NCBI GenBank assembly: GCA_900660155.1
Contig: CABFPE010000143.1
Location: 647,769-711,768 of the forward strand
Reading direction: 5' to 3'
Length of the DNA: 64,000 nucleotides
From: Hofstenia miamia
Taxonomy: Eukaryota; Xenacoelomorpha; Acoela; Hofsteniidae
How positions within the stretch are numbered: position 1 is the stretch's first letter; the number at the start of each line of letters is the position of its first letter. The position numbers and the translations under genes are program-made. This document shows, piece after piece, positions 1-12,514 of the stretch. The notes under the pieces were generated by a model. It was not told the origin of the DNA. It saw only the letters and a list, made by a program, of their open reading frames with translations, and did no database searches.

Positions 1-16
1 TATATATATATATATA
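1..16. repeat. (TA)8 microsatellite at window edge
   Basis: A pure TA dinucleotide run opens the window and probably continues outside it. It belongs to the same class as about a dozen longer (TA)n arrays further in. Confidence 0.9.
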
Positions 17-3000
17 AAATCAATTCTTTCAAATGATAATGAATATTCATTTTTACAGGATACTGTCCAACTGAATCAGATAGGTACGATCTCTTTTAAA
101 AAAAATATGAAGCGAATGTTGAAACTCAAGAATATCTCCTAAGAATTTAACCCACTATAACCTTTGTATTCAACAACTTTTTCTGCTTTGTTAATGGGAA
201 TTTGGAATTTCTAGTTCCCATTTTGGATCCCAAAGTCGTAATAAGAGAGTTTCTGGGGTTTCAAAACCCTGTCCATATAGGGTTTCAAAGTTAATGAATA
301 ATATCAATCAATTTAATCCAAAATTAAAGGCAAGTGGTAAGATTTTCAAGACCAAATGCACAAAACAAAGATACTACCAAAATTCATTTTTTGTTTAAAT
401 ATTCGCAACATACACGGGATACCCATAATGAGCATGGAGGATAGTCAAATTTAACAGTCCCTCCTTTTTATGTAAAACTTTGCAATGCTTATTGAGGCGC
501 TTCAGCACAGATGCTGATTGCTCTCATGGGAAACTTGTCAGAGAATTGCAACCATTTAAGGACAAACAAGTGTGGAAAAATTTAGATCGCAATTTGTAGG
601 TGATGTAGTAATATCATTGTGTACTTTTAGATATTTTACAAAATGAGGGAGGTTAGATCATCCTAGGATTTCTCCAGTGTTGCTTCTGGTTTCGTTTTCA
701 AAACCTGTTCTGGTAATTCCATAAAAATGCGAGTTATCAGACATAGTGTTAACGCTGAAACCTTGATGAAGCAGAAAACTGTTCATGACGATCTTCAAAA
801 AAGTTATCGCACAAAAGGATTATTAAACTACACGTGTAAAAATGGAAAAGTTTTTATTCTTCAAACAGTTTCCCAAAATTATTATTTTTTAAAGTGAGGT
901 TGCGCAACATGGCAGATCTACTTCCGACTTAATATTTTTTGGAGTGCAACACTATTAATTGTAAATTTTCAGAAAAAAATTGTCTACGCCTTATCTAATT
1001 TCTTAATTTTCGGCAATTTAGTCCATCCACCCATTGAATGCACGGTAAATATCTAAGGATATGCAATCGAACTTTTTTGTAATGCCGCTGTGTAAGGTCA
1101 TAAATCAACCGGAGTAAAAATCCAAGAAAATTGTCAGAGTCATACATGTTCTTTAAAAGAGATATTCCCTTTCGCTTGCCTTCAGCCTCAAAGTTTGGGG
1201 ATGCTCAATATTTAAAGTAACAGTAGGTATATGCTTAGTAGATACTCACAGCTTACGACAACAAACGTCTATTATAAATATATGTTCTCAATAGCAGAAT
1301 TACGTCCAATCATATAGGTGAATACAGAGATGGACCCAGGCTGAATTTTTGAAGATCGCATAGTCCAGTCCAGCTCGTCAAATATTATATTGCATTAGGA
1401 CGCAAGGTTAATTGCCTGAATTTCCTTTTTTGTTGAATTGCTATTAAACGCACTTGCATTAAAATTTAAGCAGCTTTCAAAATAATAAACATAATTTCAG
1501 TATAGTTTTTACCTGTGCAAATACCTTGATTTTTCAAATTAAGATTAATATTAATAATGTGACCAGGTCCCAATAAACCTGAACACACTAAGCTACTGAT
1601 GACCTTTGACGATTTTGAACTCTACTTTCTAAAATTCCAGTTACGGGCTTGAATAAGAAAAGAAATACTTGAATATTTGACTTCACTCAAACGTATGAGT
1701 GGATTCAATACGTTTATCAAATTGATCGTATCTGAAAACATAATAATTATAATCTAGTCTTTGATTATTAATTAAACAATATCAGAATGAAAATATTTCG
1801 TTAACAATTTAATTTAATCTCGATCTACTTCAACAGGAACGATCTTACATACATCTAGGGCACACACATTTTATAATTAAGTGTCATAAATCTGTTAAAG
1901 TTATTTAATGATGTCGTGAATTTTTGTTTGGAATGTTAATATTTGTGAACATTTGAAGTGTGATGACCATTGATTATGATTACAATACTTTGAAAAATAT
2001 TTTTCCTATAATTTGATTTTTGAGTCACTTTTGTATTAATATTGTTTTCTTCTACTTTTGCATGACAATTTCGATGTGGGGTAAAAACTGTAGAAAGAGG
2101 TGTAGTTTATTCATGAGGCTTGGAAAACTTCAAACCACTCGTGTTAAATAAATAAGTTTCGAAATAAAATACCAATTTGCAGAGACAATTAATTATTTAG
2201 AAAGTTTTATTAAAGTTAATTAGTAATAAAAATATTTGTTAAAATGTATGCTTTTAACACTGGGAAGGATTTATGAAAGTCTATTTCACCGTCAAGAACA
2301 TTAATATACATGGCCAACAACACCAAAAGCTGTATTTAATCAGTATACTAACTACATGCATTGGCTATTAATTTTCATTTTAAAGAATGAAGCCTAGAAA
2401 TATTCTCAAAATTTCATATGTATGTAAATTTAAATTCACAATTACATTAATAGTTTTAAAACTTTTGATGAAAATTGAAATTTGTTTTGCAATGACATTT
2501 AAGTGTGAGTTGTTGTTTTTCTATTGGAAATTTTTTTTCATTTTTGTATTTATGTATTACTGAGTAATAGCGAATATACAATTCATATACAGTCAGTCTA
2601 TGGTGTTTCCAGTTTCGGGAGTTTTGAGTTTTGCTTAGAACATAAATTGCTTAAGAATTTTTTACTTTATTTTATGGTTTCTTCAAAAAATATTAAGTGC
2701 TATAAACTCAGCACACTGATCTCTAACTTTGAGCACGTCGTGCTTCAAGCAGATTGGGTGATCTAACTACAGAGAAAAACAGTTAAGATTAGTTGTTGCT
2801 CCCATGTGCTTTCAACCTCCTGATCACCTGAACATTTGGAATGGAAAACAATTTTAAATATTTAAAAAATGGGGATTTTCATTAAAAAATATTGAATCTT
2901 CTCAAGTAATTCAGCCGCAGCAATGCCCTTTACTACAAATTTTTCACATTAGTTGGAGCACATTCTCCAATAGTTATGTCCATATCACAAGATATATAAT

Positions 3001-5030
3001 AGTTTTGGAGAAGATTGCTTGAAAATTGTGAAAGAAATAGTTTTTCCTTTATAAATGACATAGACAGTTTAACGCTAATAGAGACAACTAATGATTCAAG
3101 AAACTATGTAAAATCCATAAACCAACTATATGTGTTGACTATTCGTTATTACTCATCAATAATACTAAAAATGAAGCAAAGATTTTTCTGAAAATGCAAT
3201 CAATGAGCGTATTTAAACGATATTTTAATCATTGAGAAATTAATTGTTCACGCCAAAATAACAGCAAAATGTCTATTTCTTTGATAATGCTCAGGTAAGA
3301 AAATTATTAATTTAAGTATATACATGTTTGTTGATATGATTTTTAAAATATTTCGACGCTTTATTTTGTATTTTCAAATTGATTTCAAATACAAAATGGA
3401 TGTAACACTGTTGCTACTTGTTTAGTCCTGTATATTAATGTTCTTGGAACTATGTATTTACGTCTGTTTACAACTATATTTGCATGTAATAGTGTAAACC
3501 TTTTCCTTCTTTTAATATTTTTTATTATGTAGCCAAGCACTATTCACCATTACTTCAGGTAAAAAATAACGATGGATTTTAAATCAACTTTGCTACAAAG
3601 TGATTTATAAACATTGCTATGAGTTCTCATTTGGTCAACTCATATTCGAGTAAAGTAGAATTAGAGGAAAGTTTTGAATGTTTTACATTTCCCAATGCTT
3701 CATATGAATTATTCGAAGCAAATATCTGAACATTAATGAACTTTTTCTTAAAGATTTGAAGTTTGTTGTTTGTAAATTTGAAAGTGTTAATTAAAAAACT
3801 TTTACATTTTTAGCAGCATAAAAATTGGATATATATAAATATATATAAATATATATAAGCATTTTCATCTTAATTATAATAAAATTACGCGTAGTTAGAC
3901 ATAAAAAAGGAGCACATGCCCCTCTTCTCTGTCGCAAAAATACTAATTAAAGTAAAAATGCCATAAAATTTAATTGTCAAAAGTTTATTTCTAAATTAAG
4001 ATGTTAATTTTTTAGGTAAACATAGATTTTAAGCAAATATAGGGTTAGAAAGTGGTGGAGAATGTTGCGCATCTTTGAAAAATATCGTTTGCGTTCTAGA
4101 ACCTAACTTTGTTCTAAAACGCCTTTTTTCCAATGCTCCACTTACTGTATATTCCTTTGATATTGAAAGTTGCTTTTGAGCTATTGCAATATTTAAGGTT
4201 AATCAATATAATGTTGGGTGAGGCAAAACCCTATTGGAGGTTTTGCTAATCCAATTTTTATTAGCACTGCTCGAACAGATTATAAATAACAATATTTGTG
4301 TTTATAACAGATGAAGCAGTTATTGCAAAAAGTTCTTGAAACTCTTGTAACTTTAATTTACTCCACAGAAACATAAATGAAATCGGTTTGTGACGCTAGT
4401 TTCTTAAATTAAAAAGTTTTCTTTTCATTATCAACACTGTTAATTAATAACCTGAATTTTTATTAAATATTTATAAACGTGAATTACATTCCTTCTAGTC
4501 TTCCTTTTTATTAAATTGTTTGTTATACATTCGCACTCTTGTTGAAGAGGTGTAAACAGGTGCTGGTATTTTCTTTCATTTTGCCGTTTATAATTTATTC
4601 GCAACCTGCTACGTACCAACGAGACATTTCTCCAATTTTAATTTTCTTATTAGTTGTTTTGTTTCACACCTTAATTGAAAAGCGTCGCGCAGATTATCTC
4701 GATATATGACGTGCACTCGGCCAATATATTCATTAAATCAATGCATCTATGACACATTTTCTTTAGATGGACACAGTCTTTATTTATAATTCGCCACCTA
4801 CTAAAATTCTAGCCCAATGCCTATTAGTAGACACTTCTATTCAATTAGTATTTGGACGTCAGTCCAAAGAATGGATTCACTGAGGCCCACAATTCTATCA
4901 CAAAAGACGCCATATTTTACACTTTTTTTGCAATGTTTTATATTTTTGCACTAAACTCAATTTTACTATTGTGCAATGAAACATCTCTATATTGTAATTT
5001 TTTGCTTAGATGCTCCCTAAGAATTTTTCA
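17..5030. other. A+T-rich DNA without a recognisable gene
   Basis: I see no coding family, RNA gene or complete mobile element here. Open frames reach at most about 80 codons and resemble no known protein. Small items worth recording are a decamer minisatellite at 3829-3858 and a short hairpin at 4223-4246 (8-bp arms GCAAAACC/GGTTTTGC, 8-base loop). Confidence 0.6.
3829..3858. repeat. Decamer minisatellite (ATATATATAA)3
   Basis: Three head-to-tail copies of a 10-base unit ATATATATAA. The same unit recurs at 10,670-10,705. The flanks of the two loci are not alike, so this looks like independent growth from A+T-rich sequence and not a mobile element. Confidence 0.85.
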
Positions 5031-5039
5031 TGTGTGAAA

Positions 5040-5480
5040 TATAGAAACTAGCCTAGGGTATGACGGTATATGTATACCATTGTTATGCGTATACTATACG
5101 TATACTTGATGTATACCAATATTGCTTGTGTACATGCATACCTATGTGTACTATTTTATCGGCTAAGATAACCCTTAAACTAAACATATTTGTACTGATC
5201 CGTCAAAGCCCAAAATGACAACTCTTTTCACAAATCAGAGTAAATCCTGTGCTTATTTATCCGATGGCCATGCCTAATCCGGCACCTGATTATGATATTG
5301 CTGGCTGGTGCCCGCTAGTGGCTTGTATCATTATTGAACCCGGCACCGCGATACTATACGTATACTTTACGTATACACTGAAAGTGATTGCTATTTTATT
5401 GTTATCCGTATATCGTCCATACACTAATATTAATATTTTTAGTTTATACAGTATGTATAAATATCATTTTAAGCTCATAT
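5040..5480. repeat. Cluster of GTATAC palindromes
   Basis: This block holds many copies of GTATAC or TATACG-type palindromes. The string ATACTATACGTATACTT occurs at about 5091 and again at about 5350. The intervening 120 bases are less A+T-rich and contain GGCACC/GGTGCC-type inverted words. The origin is unknown; it may be a decayed element with subterminal repeats. Confidence 0.4.
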
Positions 5481-5638
5481 CTTAAATGTATGCGTATGCA
5501 CACATGTGGGCATTTGTATTGCGTTTTTTATTTTTAGCTTACAATTGAAAGAACTCGCCCTCCTCCCCGGTAATGATCACTACAACAAGATCAACCGTCC
5601 ACAATCATAGTTTCGGATAGATTACTTATTGTAGTATA

Positions 5639-6616
5639 CCGGTAAACTGGTGTAATTCGGAACGGGTTTTCATACATTTTTGTAAATTAACAGGAAAAGA
5701 AGGAAAAGAAAAACTTCTTAAACACAGGTTTACTCCGCAAACATAATGTCATTTATATGTAAACAAATTTCAGTACGAAAAACCTTATAAATAAATTGGA
5801 TATTTGAAATTACATGAAACCATATAAATTTTGTAAGAAATGGGGGTAATTCGGAACGCTGCATGTATACTTAAATTGGATATAAATTTGAATCAAATAT
5901 AATACCATCATTATTTGCAATTATTACACTTATATTAAGGGTCATTACTGACATTATTACACACTCCACAGAACCAATGGAAACAAGATACACATTGAAT
6001 CCAGTCGTTTCGAAAAAGCAATTTTACATCCATTGCAAATGTCCTCTTCTTCTTCGGAAGATGAAGCTGGTTCGTCCTGTTTTGGAGGTCTACCTCTTCC
6101 CCGTTTTGGTAAATTATGTGAACTTGATGAAGTAGATGGAATATCTGTCTCTTCTAGTGCTCTGCCCGGAACTACAAGTTTTGCACCTCGACCTCAACTA
6201 CAAATTTTAGTCGATTTTCAATTGTTTTTAAGAATTTCTATGAGGCATTCATCTAGTTTTCGACCAATATTATGGTGTGAACTTTCTCCCTCCAGGCAGT
6301 TGACTTATAAGCTCTTCAGGGTTTCGAAGCGCTAGCCCACAAGCACGAAAAACAGATATCAAAATGGCGTCATAAAGTGTTTATATAATCCAATCAGATT
6401 TAGCGTAGCATTTGATGTAAAGACTAAAAAATACATAATCGGCTTTTCAGATAAAACATAATTGCATGCAATAGGTACCTATTATTAAAATCTGGAACTA
6501 CAAGTTTTGCACCTCGACCTCCACTACAAATTTTCATCGAGTTACGAAGGTGCTTTATACAAAAAGACTGAAGCGTTCCGTATTATCCCAATGTTCCGAA
6601 TTACCCCAGTTTACGG
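5639..6616 (-). mobile_element. Internally deleted pogo-like DNA transposon
   Basis: Inverted terminal repeats are visible: 5639-5663 (CCGGTAAACTGGTGTAATTC, then GGAAC) and the reverse complement of 6593-6616 (CCGTAAACTGGGGTAATTC, then GGAAC), alike except for one indel and one substitution. A further copy of GGGGTAATTCGGAACG lies just inside the left end at 5843-5858. The minus strand carries C-terminal pogo-type transposase sequence, so the left end is the 3' end of the element. Most of the transposase, including its catalytic domain, is missing. A segment of about 45 bases (6168-6213) is repeated at 6493-6537. Outer TA target duplications are not clear. Assignment to the pogo/Tigger branch of the Tc1/mariner superfamily rests on the transposase tail. 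Confidence 0.65.
5935..6360 (-). pseudogene. C-terminal remnant of pogo-like transposase with AT-hook and zinc-finger-like tail
   Basis: Reading the minus strand from 6360, one frame gives FRACGL..NPEELISQLPGG. This resembles the tail of the pogo/CENP-B-type DDE domain (typically GFR..GI.P.NPE). Downstream, in another frame, come a Ser-rich stretch, an AT-hook core PKRGRGRPPKQ, an acidic SSSEEEED run, and CNGC. After a one-base frame change near 6008 the sequence continues WIQC..CFHWFC..C and stops at 5935. The paired cysteines and W-I-Q-C pattern suggest a zinc-binding, PHD-like or CCHC-like tail, as seen in several animal pogo-like transposases and proteins derived from them. Stops and frame changes show that this copy is dead. 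Translation was done by eye. Confidence 0.6.
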
Positions 6617-6780
6617 AACTCACAGATTTTTGTATGAATGCACTCACAACTTTAAACAATATTCTATATTCAAGTTTCACCAATATAATGGGTTTTTTCA
6701 AACTTCTGAGAGAATTCGTACAAAGATTTGTGCATATGCTGTGGTCGGGGTTACTCAAGCAGTCGACAGAATGACGAGCG

Positions 6781-7760
6781 GGTGAAACCACAATCCTATC
6801 GGACCTTCCCCCTGAAAGCCGGCATGATCGTGAGAACCTCTTGCGACCCCTGGCGACAAAGTGCTGACTTGTGTTTAGGCTGATCAGCAGAGTGAAACCG
6901 AAGGCCGAACTTCAGTTGAGAGGGTTGCGCCTCTCCCGCTTTGGCCAACCAAGGCTACTAACGGTGGTAGCCTTGAGAGCAGACTTGTCAACGAGCCGTA
7001 ATTTCTAAGCTCGTCTCGGCTCGTTTAAANAAAGAGGCTCTTTTCAGCTCGGTATTTTTTTTGAAAATATTGTGTTCTCAGAATTTTTTCAATTGCTCTT
7101 CCTATTATTTAATAAACATTTCTAAAATACGATTATAAGTAAGGAATATTGAATGAAAAAATAAGAAAAATCTGCATGATCAAATTAACAAGCAGCTCTA
7201 TAAATTTGGTTTGCTTAAAAACAGCTAGTTTTGGGCTCGTTGTATATCCAATACTCTGCTCAAGCTCGGCTCGGCTCATTGACAAGTTTGCTTGAGAGCG
7301 CCTGCTGGCTGCTATAAAGATCCGGAAATTACATTGGAGTGCGGGCACATTTACTGAATGCAAAGCACCTTGTGAATTAAAGACTCCAATTAAAAAAATA
7401 TGTCGGATCATAACTACCTATAACAGCAAAGCTGCCTTACAGGAAGGCCTATCTCATAGGCCAGAGGCAAAGAGTTATCCTCTGACTGCCCCATGAGAAG
7501 CACTCATTACTGGCATCCGTAGCAGTCTTGCTAACAATGTTACCACTGTGTCGCCGTCTGTCTACCCAAAAAACTGAACAGACAGGCTTCTCGACCCTTA
7601 CCGCCCCATATGTACAAAGTGCTAATTGTGGAACCTTCTATTACCCTGGTGTTTAACGTCTGATGTAGGTGCGGAACTCCGTACAATGATGCAACCATTG
7701 AGTGTGCATATACTAAATTCTCCCCAACGAATATGATTTTTTGTATATTAATCCACTTCA
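6781..7760. repeat. Unidentified older dispersed repeat, copy A (split by a hAT MITE)
   Basis: This block is clearly richer in G+C than its surroundings. Removing the MITE at 6980-7290 with one target duplication gives a continuous sequence that matches 47,326-47,700 at collinear anchors. These are a 31-base segment near 6788 versus 47,343 (24 of 31 identical), AAGGCTACTAACG at about 6951 versus 47,473, and TGCCCC.TGAGA near 7486 versus 47,611. The outer limits are uncertain. No coding frame is recognisable. It may be an untranslated part of a LINE or an old non-autonomous transposon. Confidence 0.5.
6972..7298. mobile_element. hAT-type MITE with perfect 8-bp target duplication
   Basis: The element proper spans 6980-7290. 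It is flanked by CTTGAGAG at 6972-6979 and again at 7291-7298, an exact 8-bp target duplication, which is the hallmark length for hAT transposons. The inverted ends are CAGACTTGTCAACGAGCCG and, from the other side, CAAACTTGTCAATGAGCCG. Just inside the ends are iterated CTCGG/CGGCT words; the core is A+T-rich with no coding capacity. A single N at 7030 marks an unresolved base or gap. It inserted into the older repeat at 6781-7760. A sibling lies at 32,518-32,840. Confidence 0.9.
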
Positions 7761-7861
7761 TAATTGAAGCATGTAGTGCAAGAACCTGTTAATTTACAAA
7801 TTGTCAATACTGCAAGATAGATTGCTTTAGAATGTGAAAATAACTACTCGGTATCTGCAAA

Positions 7862-8287
7862 CAATGTTGGAACATCCCTTGATTTTTCTGAACGAACTTG
7901 GCACGAAATGACGCAGAGGGGCACGAGCACAACACGCACGAAATTTAAAAAAATTCTACCATGAGCACGGCACGGCACGAAAATCTGTAAATTTTTCAAT
8001 GAATGAAGAATTCATCTTAGATTAAGTCCTATGAATTGAATGTTTTGGCCACAAATATTTTCAATATTTTAACAAATTGTTTTTGACAGAACACTTTAGA
8101 TTATTTTAATATGCAAATTAATAGATTTAGAAAATCAAAATATGTGTTTGATGCGTTTATTAATGTGGGGGTGGATACGTGGATGAGCACGGCACGGGCA
8201 CGAAATTTTCCTTAAAAATGAGAACGAACACAGCACTAGCACGGTACGGCACTACGCGATATAAAGCACGGCACGGTTCCAACACTG
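7862..8287. mobile_element. hAT-type MITE, CACGG-repeat family
   Basis: Ends are CAATGTTGGAAC at 7862 and, inverted, CAGTGTTGGAACC ending at 8287; CAGTGTTGG is a typical hAT terminus. Flanking octamers TCTGCAAA (7854-7861) and CGTGCAAA (8288-8295) match at six of eight positions, as expected for an ageing 8-bp target duplication. Within 100-150 bases of both ends GCACGGCACG-type motifs recur in the same orientation, around an A+T-rich core of about 200 bases. There is no transposase frame. Confidence 0.85.
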
Positions 8288-8295
8288 CGTGCAAA

Positions 8296-11200
8296 ACAAA
8301 TGAAATGACACTTCCTTTGATTATAATTTTATGAAAAATCGTGTAACCAATACTACGTTAACAAAGGTAAACTCAAGAAAGGCGATTACTAGTTTTGAAT
8401 CTATTTGCACTTAACGGATTCTTGAACTACATGCTTCAATTGTAGAGGTATCTTTTAAGGAGCCCCCTTATGAGGCACCAGATGAAGTCTAAATCCCTGA
8501 AAAAATTCACACGAAAGTTGATTTCACAAATCGATGTCTGAGCCTAATTGTAAAATGGTATTATTGAGAGCTAAATAATTTGTCACGACCTGTATTGTCC
8601 AGTAAGTAATGAGTTTAATCTGTCAGATAAAATAACGAAAATTAGTTATTTAGTTTGAACATTGCAATGTTAAAGAGTTTTGCACTAACTAGTGAAAATA
8701 CAAGATTTATTTCGTCTGTATATTTTGTAGGCCAAATTTTGGAAGTTTTTCTTCTAATTATGTTTATTTTATAAAATTTAAGATTAAATTCATGGTTGCT
8801 CATAATTCGATTTGTTAAGTGACCCACTACCAAAATTCTTTAACTTCAAAAGTTTGATACGCTTATTACTAAGTTTTTGCTAACATTAAAACTGTAAAGC
8901 AAACAAGTGTTAATTATGATAACACGTGAATCGTTTGACACGAATACTTGCTTGCGTGTAAACATTTACTGGCTTATTTAATTGGTGTGACCTGTCACTT
9001 GAAAAGATTAAAAGCTCGGCTAAATTCATACAAATTTCTACCTTGTAGCTGATTGGTGGATTCAAATGCCGACAGCATTTCTGACACTTCGGAGCATGTT
9101 TGACTGTTTAACCTAAGTGCAGTGAATACATACTTGATAATAGGTGTCCTTTGTGAAACAAATTTATTTCTTTCAAGCGTTGATGTGAACACTTCTGAGA
9201 TGTTGACCCAAGACTTTGATCTCGTTGAAGATTTCTACTTAAAATTATCCTTGCGAGTATGCATTGTATTGTTATTGAAAACCTCTAATATAAAACCGGT
9301 CAAATATAAACAATTCGCTATAAAATACCTTGTACTTCAGCTTTTATAATGGATGTTGGAGTTAAGGTGGATAAATTTCGTTTTTACATGAAAATTGAAA
9401 TTTTTCCGACATTTTTTACACCTGCTTTTTGCGGACGTTGTGTAATTAGTTCAAAAATTGGGACACCTTCGTTTATAAATAATGTTTCTTGGGAAATGGT
9501 AAGCCTGTACATGAAATTTGAAACATTGACAGTTACCACATACCACCAGTAGAATTGCGGATCAAACACTTTCTGTTGGGAGATATCTCCGTTTTGATCA
9601 ATCATACTGTACAATCAGGGCATATTTCTCCAAAAACTGTCAAAGTATCGCAAAAATGCTCCTTAAAGTGCATTTTACCCCTTTAGTTATGTTCTAAATT
9701 TTTCTTTTAAATTCTTTATTACCAAAATTTCAATTTTGAAAGTCTGAAGAGGTATTACCCAATGTCCCCTTAAATACGCATCTGCGTTCTACTAGTAGGC
9801 CACAAATAACACGAAGAACAAACAAACGAACTCACAAAACTAATGGCTTCCGTTTGATTAAAAAATATAAAATTGAAATACTTGCTAACAGCTGAAAATC
9901 AACTAAATGTTTTGTACAAAGTTCATACCTTCAAATCTGTAGCAGTTTGGTAATCAAAGCGAAGTTTAGATAAACTTTAGATGAGTAAAATACAAGTTAA
10001 AATTAGTTCTATATGTTAAACTTTTGATCAATATAACTGAAAACTAATGCGTATTTACTAATGTTGGGTAAAATTCAACAAATCCCCTGAAATTGTTATA
10101 GGAAAAAGTTAAGAATAAAAGCGGTGAAGTTTACCAATTAGCAAGTCAAACTGTCACTCTTTCGAAATTTGGTATGTTTTGTAATGTGGCCACATAAGGT
10201 AACTATTGGCCGTCTGCCTAACAACGTCTGGAGTTAAATATTGTTCACCTAATATAATAAAAATATTTCGGATGATATTTTTTTAGGCAAGCTATTTATA
10301 GCAACCAAAACAATGTACTTAAAATTATTAAATTGAAACTTACCAAACTAAACTAACTTCAATTACGTTTTGCATTTAATTTATAACTTACAGAACACAG
10401 AAAATTTAAAGTTAGGGTTTCAGTTAACTCGATTAGCGTTCTTGCTTTTTGCTTATTAATCTAGGGAAGATTTAAGGAAGAAGTTTCAACGCTAAATACT
10501 ATCTTCTGAGATGTTCTGAAATAAGTTATTCTATTTGAAAAATGTGTCTTTTATCACCGTACGTAACAAGTAATTATAAGGTAGAAAAGCATATTCAGCG
10601 TCTTAGAATTCTTGTACCTACTGTATATGTTGTTTTCTGTGAAAAACAATTTTTCAGTTGGATTTAACAATATATATAAATATATATAAATATATATAAA
10701 TATATGGATTGTTCTCTGTCAAATTCTGCAAAGCAATAGGTTAATTAACCATTGTATTTATATCTGAAGTGTAGCTGAAAATATTACTGTACATATAAAG
10801 AAATAACTTCCTCCTTCGTTCAATTTAATTTTACATAAAAATATAATTTATATATATATGTATCAGGGTGGCCCTTGCTTATAAATTTCCGAATGCTTTG
10901 CCTCTGAACCTTGAATATGCTGAGTGAAAATCTTGAACGAATTGAATTAGGCTTGGAGGTGGCGTAAGTTCATTAAACTTTTCCAATATTAAGGAAATAT
11001 ATTATCTTCTGATAGCGTGTCTTATCTACAGGGTGATCAAGAAATCTCTTCCGGGTTTTAAACGTTTCTATTCATTTTAATAATTGATCGAATATTTGCA
11101 AACAAGTCTCATAGCAAAATTCATGTTTCAAAATTTATTTTAATGTGTTTCAGATTCACCTGTGAGCATTATGGAGAGTTTAATTTTGAATTCTAAGAAG

Positions 11201-12514
11201 ATTCAGAATTGTACTCAAATTTAACGCGGGAATCTCATCCATTTGTCTCCAGAAAGCACAAGGTATTAGAAATATTCTTTTTTTGAACTTTTTCCATCTG
11301 CCAATCTTCTGAAATTACAGACGTTAATTTTATTTATCATATATGATAGTTACTTAATAATGACTTACATTTTTATAGTTTTAAATTAATTAAGTAACAA
11401 TGATAAAAATTGCTTATTTAGTGTAATGATACATATTATAAATTGTTAACCATATAACTAATTTGATCTATGTTAATATTTCATTCTATAATAACAATAG
11501 AGCATGATTTTTCTGTATTTTAGAAAATAACAAGGAATACATAAAACCAGTCACGCACATATTTGAAACAAGATCTTTGTGTATTGGTTTCTTAATCTGG
11601 AATGGATATGTTCAGAAGTGATTTATTTATAGTATCTTCCATTAATTTTATTCCAGGTAGTCTTTGTCTTTAATCCAAGCCAAGAGCGATCTATATTTAA
11701 GACCATCCAGCCAAAAACGCAGTCCTCAAGTTTGTTTATTAATATTTAGCTGGAAGGCAATGCATATAGATTACTTTTGATTTCTTTGTCTTCTTATTGC
11801 TATTCGTCTACATATGTGTATGAGATTGCCTGAAAACAGCAATCTGAATGACCTTATACATAGACCCGCTCTTTATCCAAGCCTATAATTTTAATTCTCA
11901 TGCTAATATCATAGATTGTTCAATAAAAATTTTCGTTTAAGCACCAGTACAAATCTAGACGATGGCAGAATTTAAAAATTAATTTAAATTCAAAATTACT
12001 ACAACATTTGACAAGTGTCAAAAATTAATCACTGAATTTAGTGGAAGCCTAAAATGGATACTGCAATTAATAAACAATCGCTTTCCAACATTTATTTTAA
12101 TTTCCAATGTTGTAATTTTACAATTTTTAATTTCTTCCTGCGGCGATCATACGTCATCTTTTGTCAGTTAAACGATATTTTGACAGCCGCGTGGACTGTA
12201 AATGTGTCTGCTAATTAGTATTGTTTATGAATTCAAATACGCCCTCAATGTCTTTACATAACTCTCTTTATTACCTCCATACAATTTATTCTTCCTCATT
12301 TTATTTTATAGTTATTAAATTGATTCAAAATATTTACTTAGAACAAAGCAGAAGAAACCATGACTCCACTGTTGCCTCAAAATTATCTTTAGATGTTTAC
12401 ACAAATATTCTCAATTTTCCTTTGCTGAATTATAGTGATGGATTTCTGTTTCGTGTCTGACTGATATTTATTAAATTTACTTCATTTCAGCTCCAATTCA
12501 GATAGATTTATATT
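8296..12514. other. A+T-rich DNA without a recognisable gene
   Basis: No protein family, RNA gene or element with paired ends was found. Short open frames around 9.0-9.6 kb overlap on both strands and look like chance. A decamer minisatellite lies at 10,670-10,705 and a short TA run at about 10,850. Confidence 0.55.
10670..10705. repeat. Decamer minisatellite (TATATATAAA)3+
   Basis: Three full and one partial copies of a 10-base unit that is the same, in rotated form, as the array at 3829-3858. Confidence 0.85.

Noticed and set aside
5249-5485. 78-codon frame in the GTATAC cluster as a protein
   Set aside because: It runs through palindromic low-complexity DNA and shows no conserved motif.
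6033-6335. 100-codon plus-strand frame beginning with a Ser/Glu run as a gene
   Set aside because: It is the antisense of the pogo-like transposase tail.
7520-7560. A-box-like word (GTGGTAAC..TGTTAGCA on the minus strand) as a tRNA-derived SINE head
   Set aside because: No B box and no tRNA-like folding partner could be found at the right distance.
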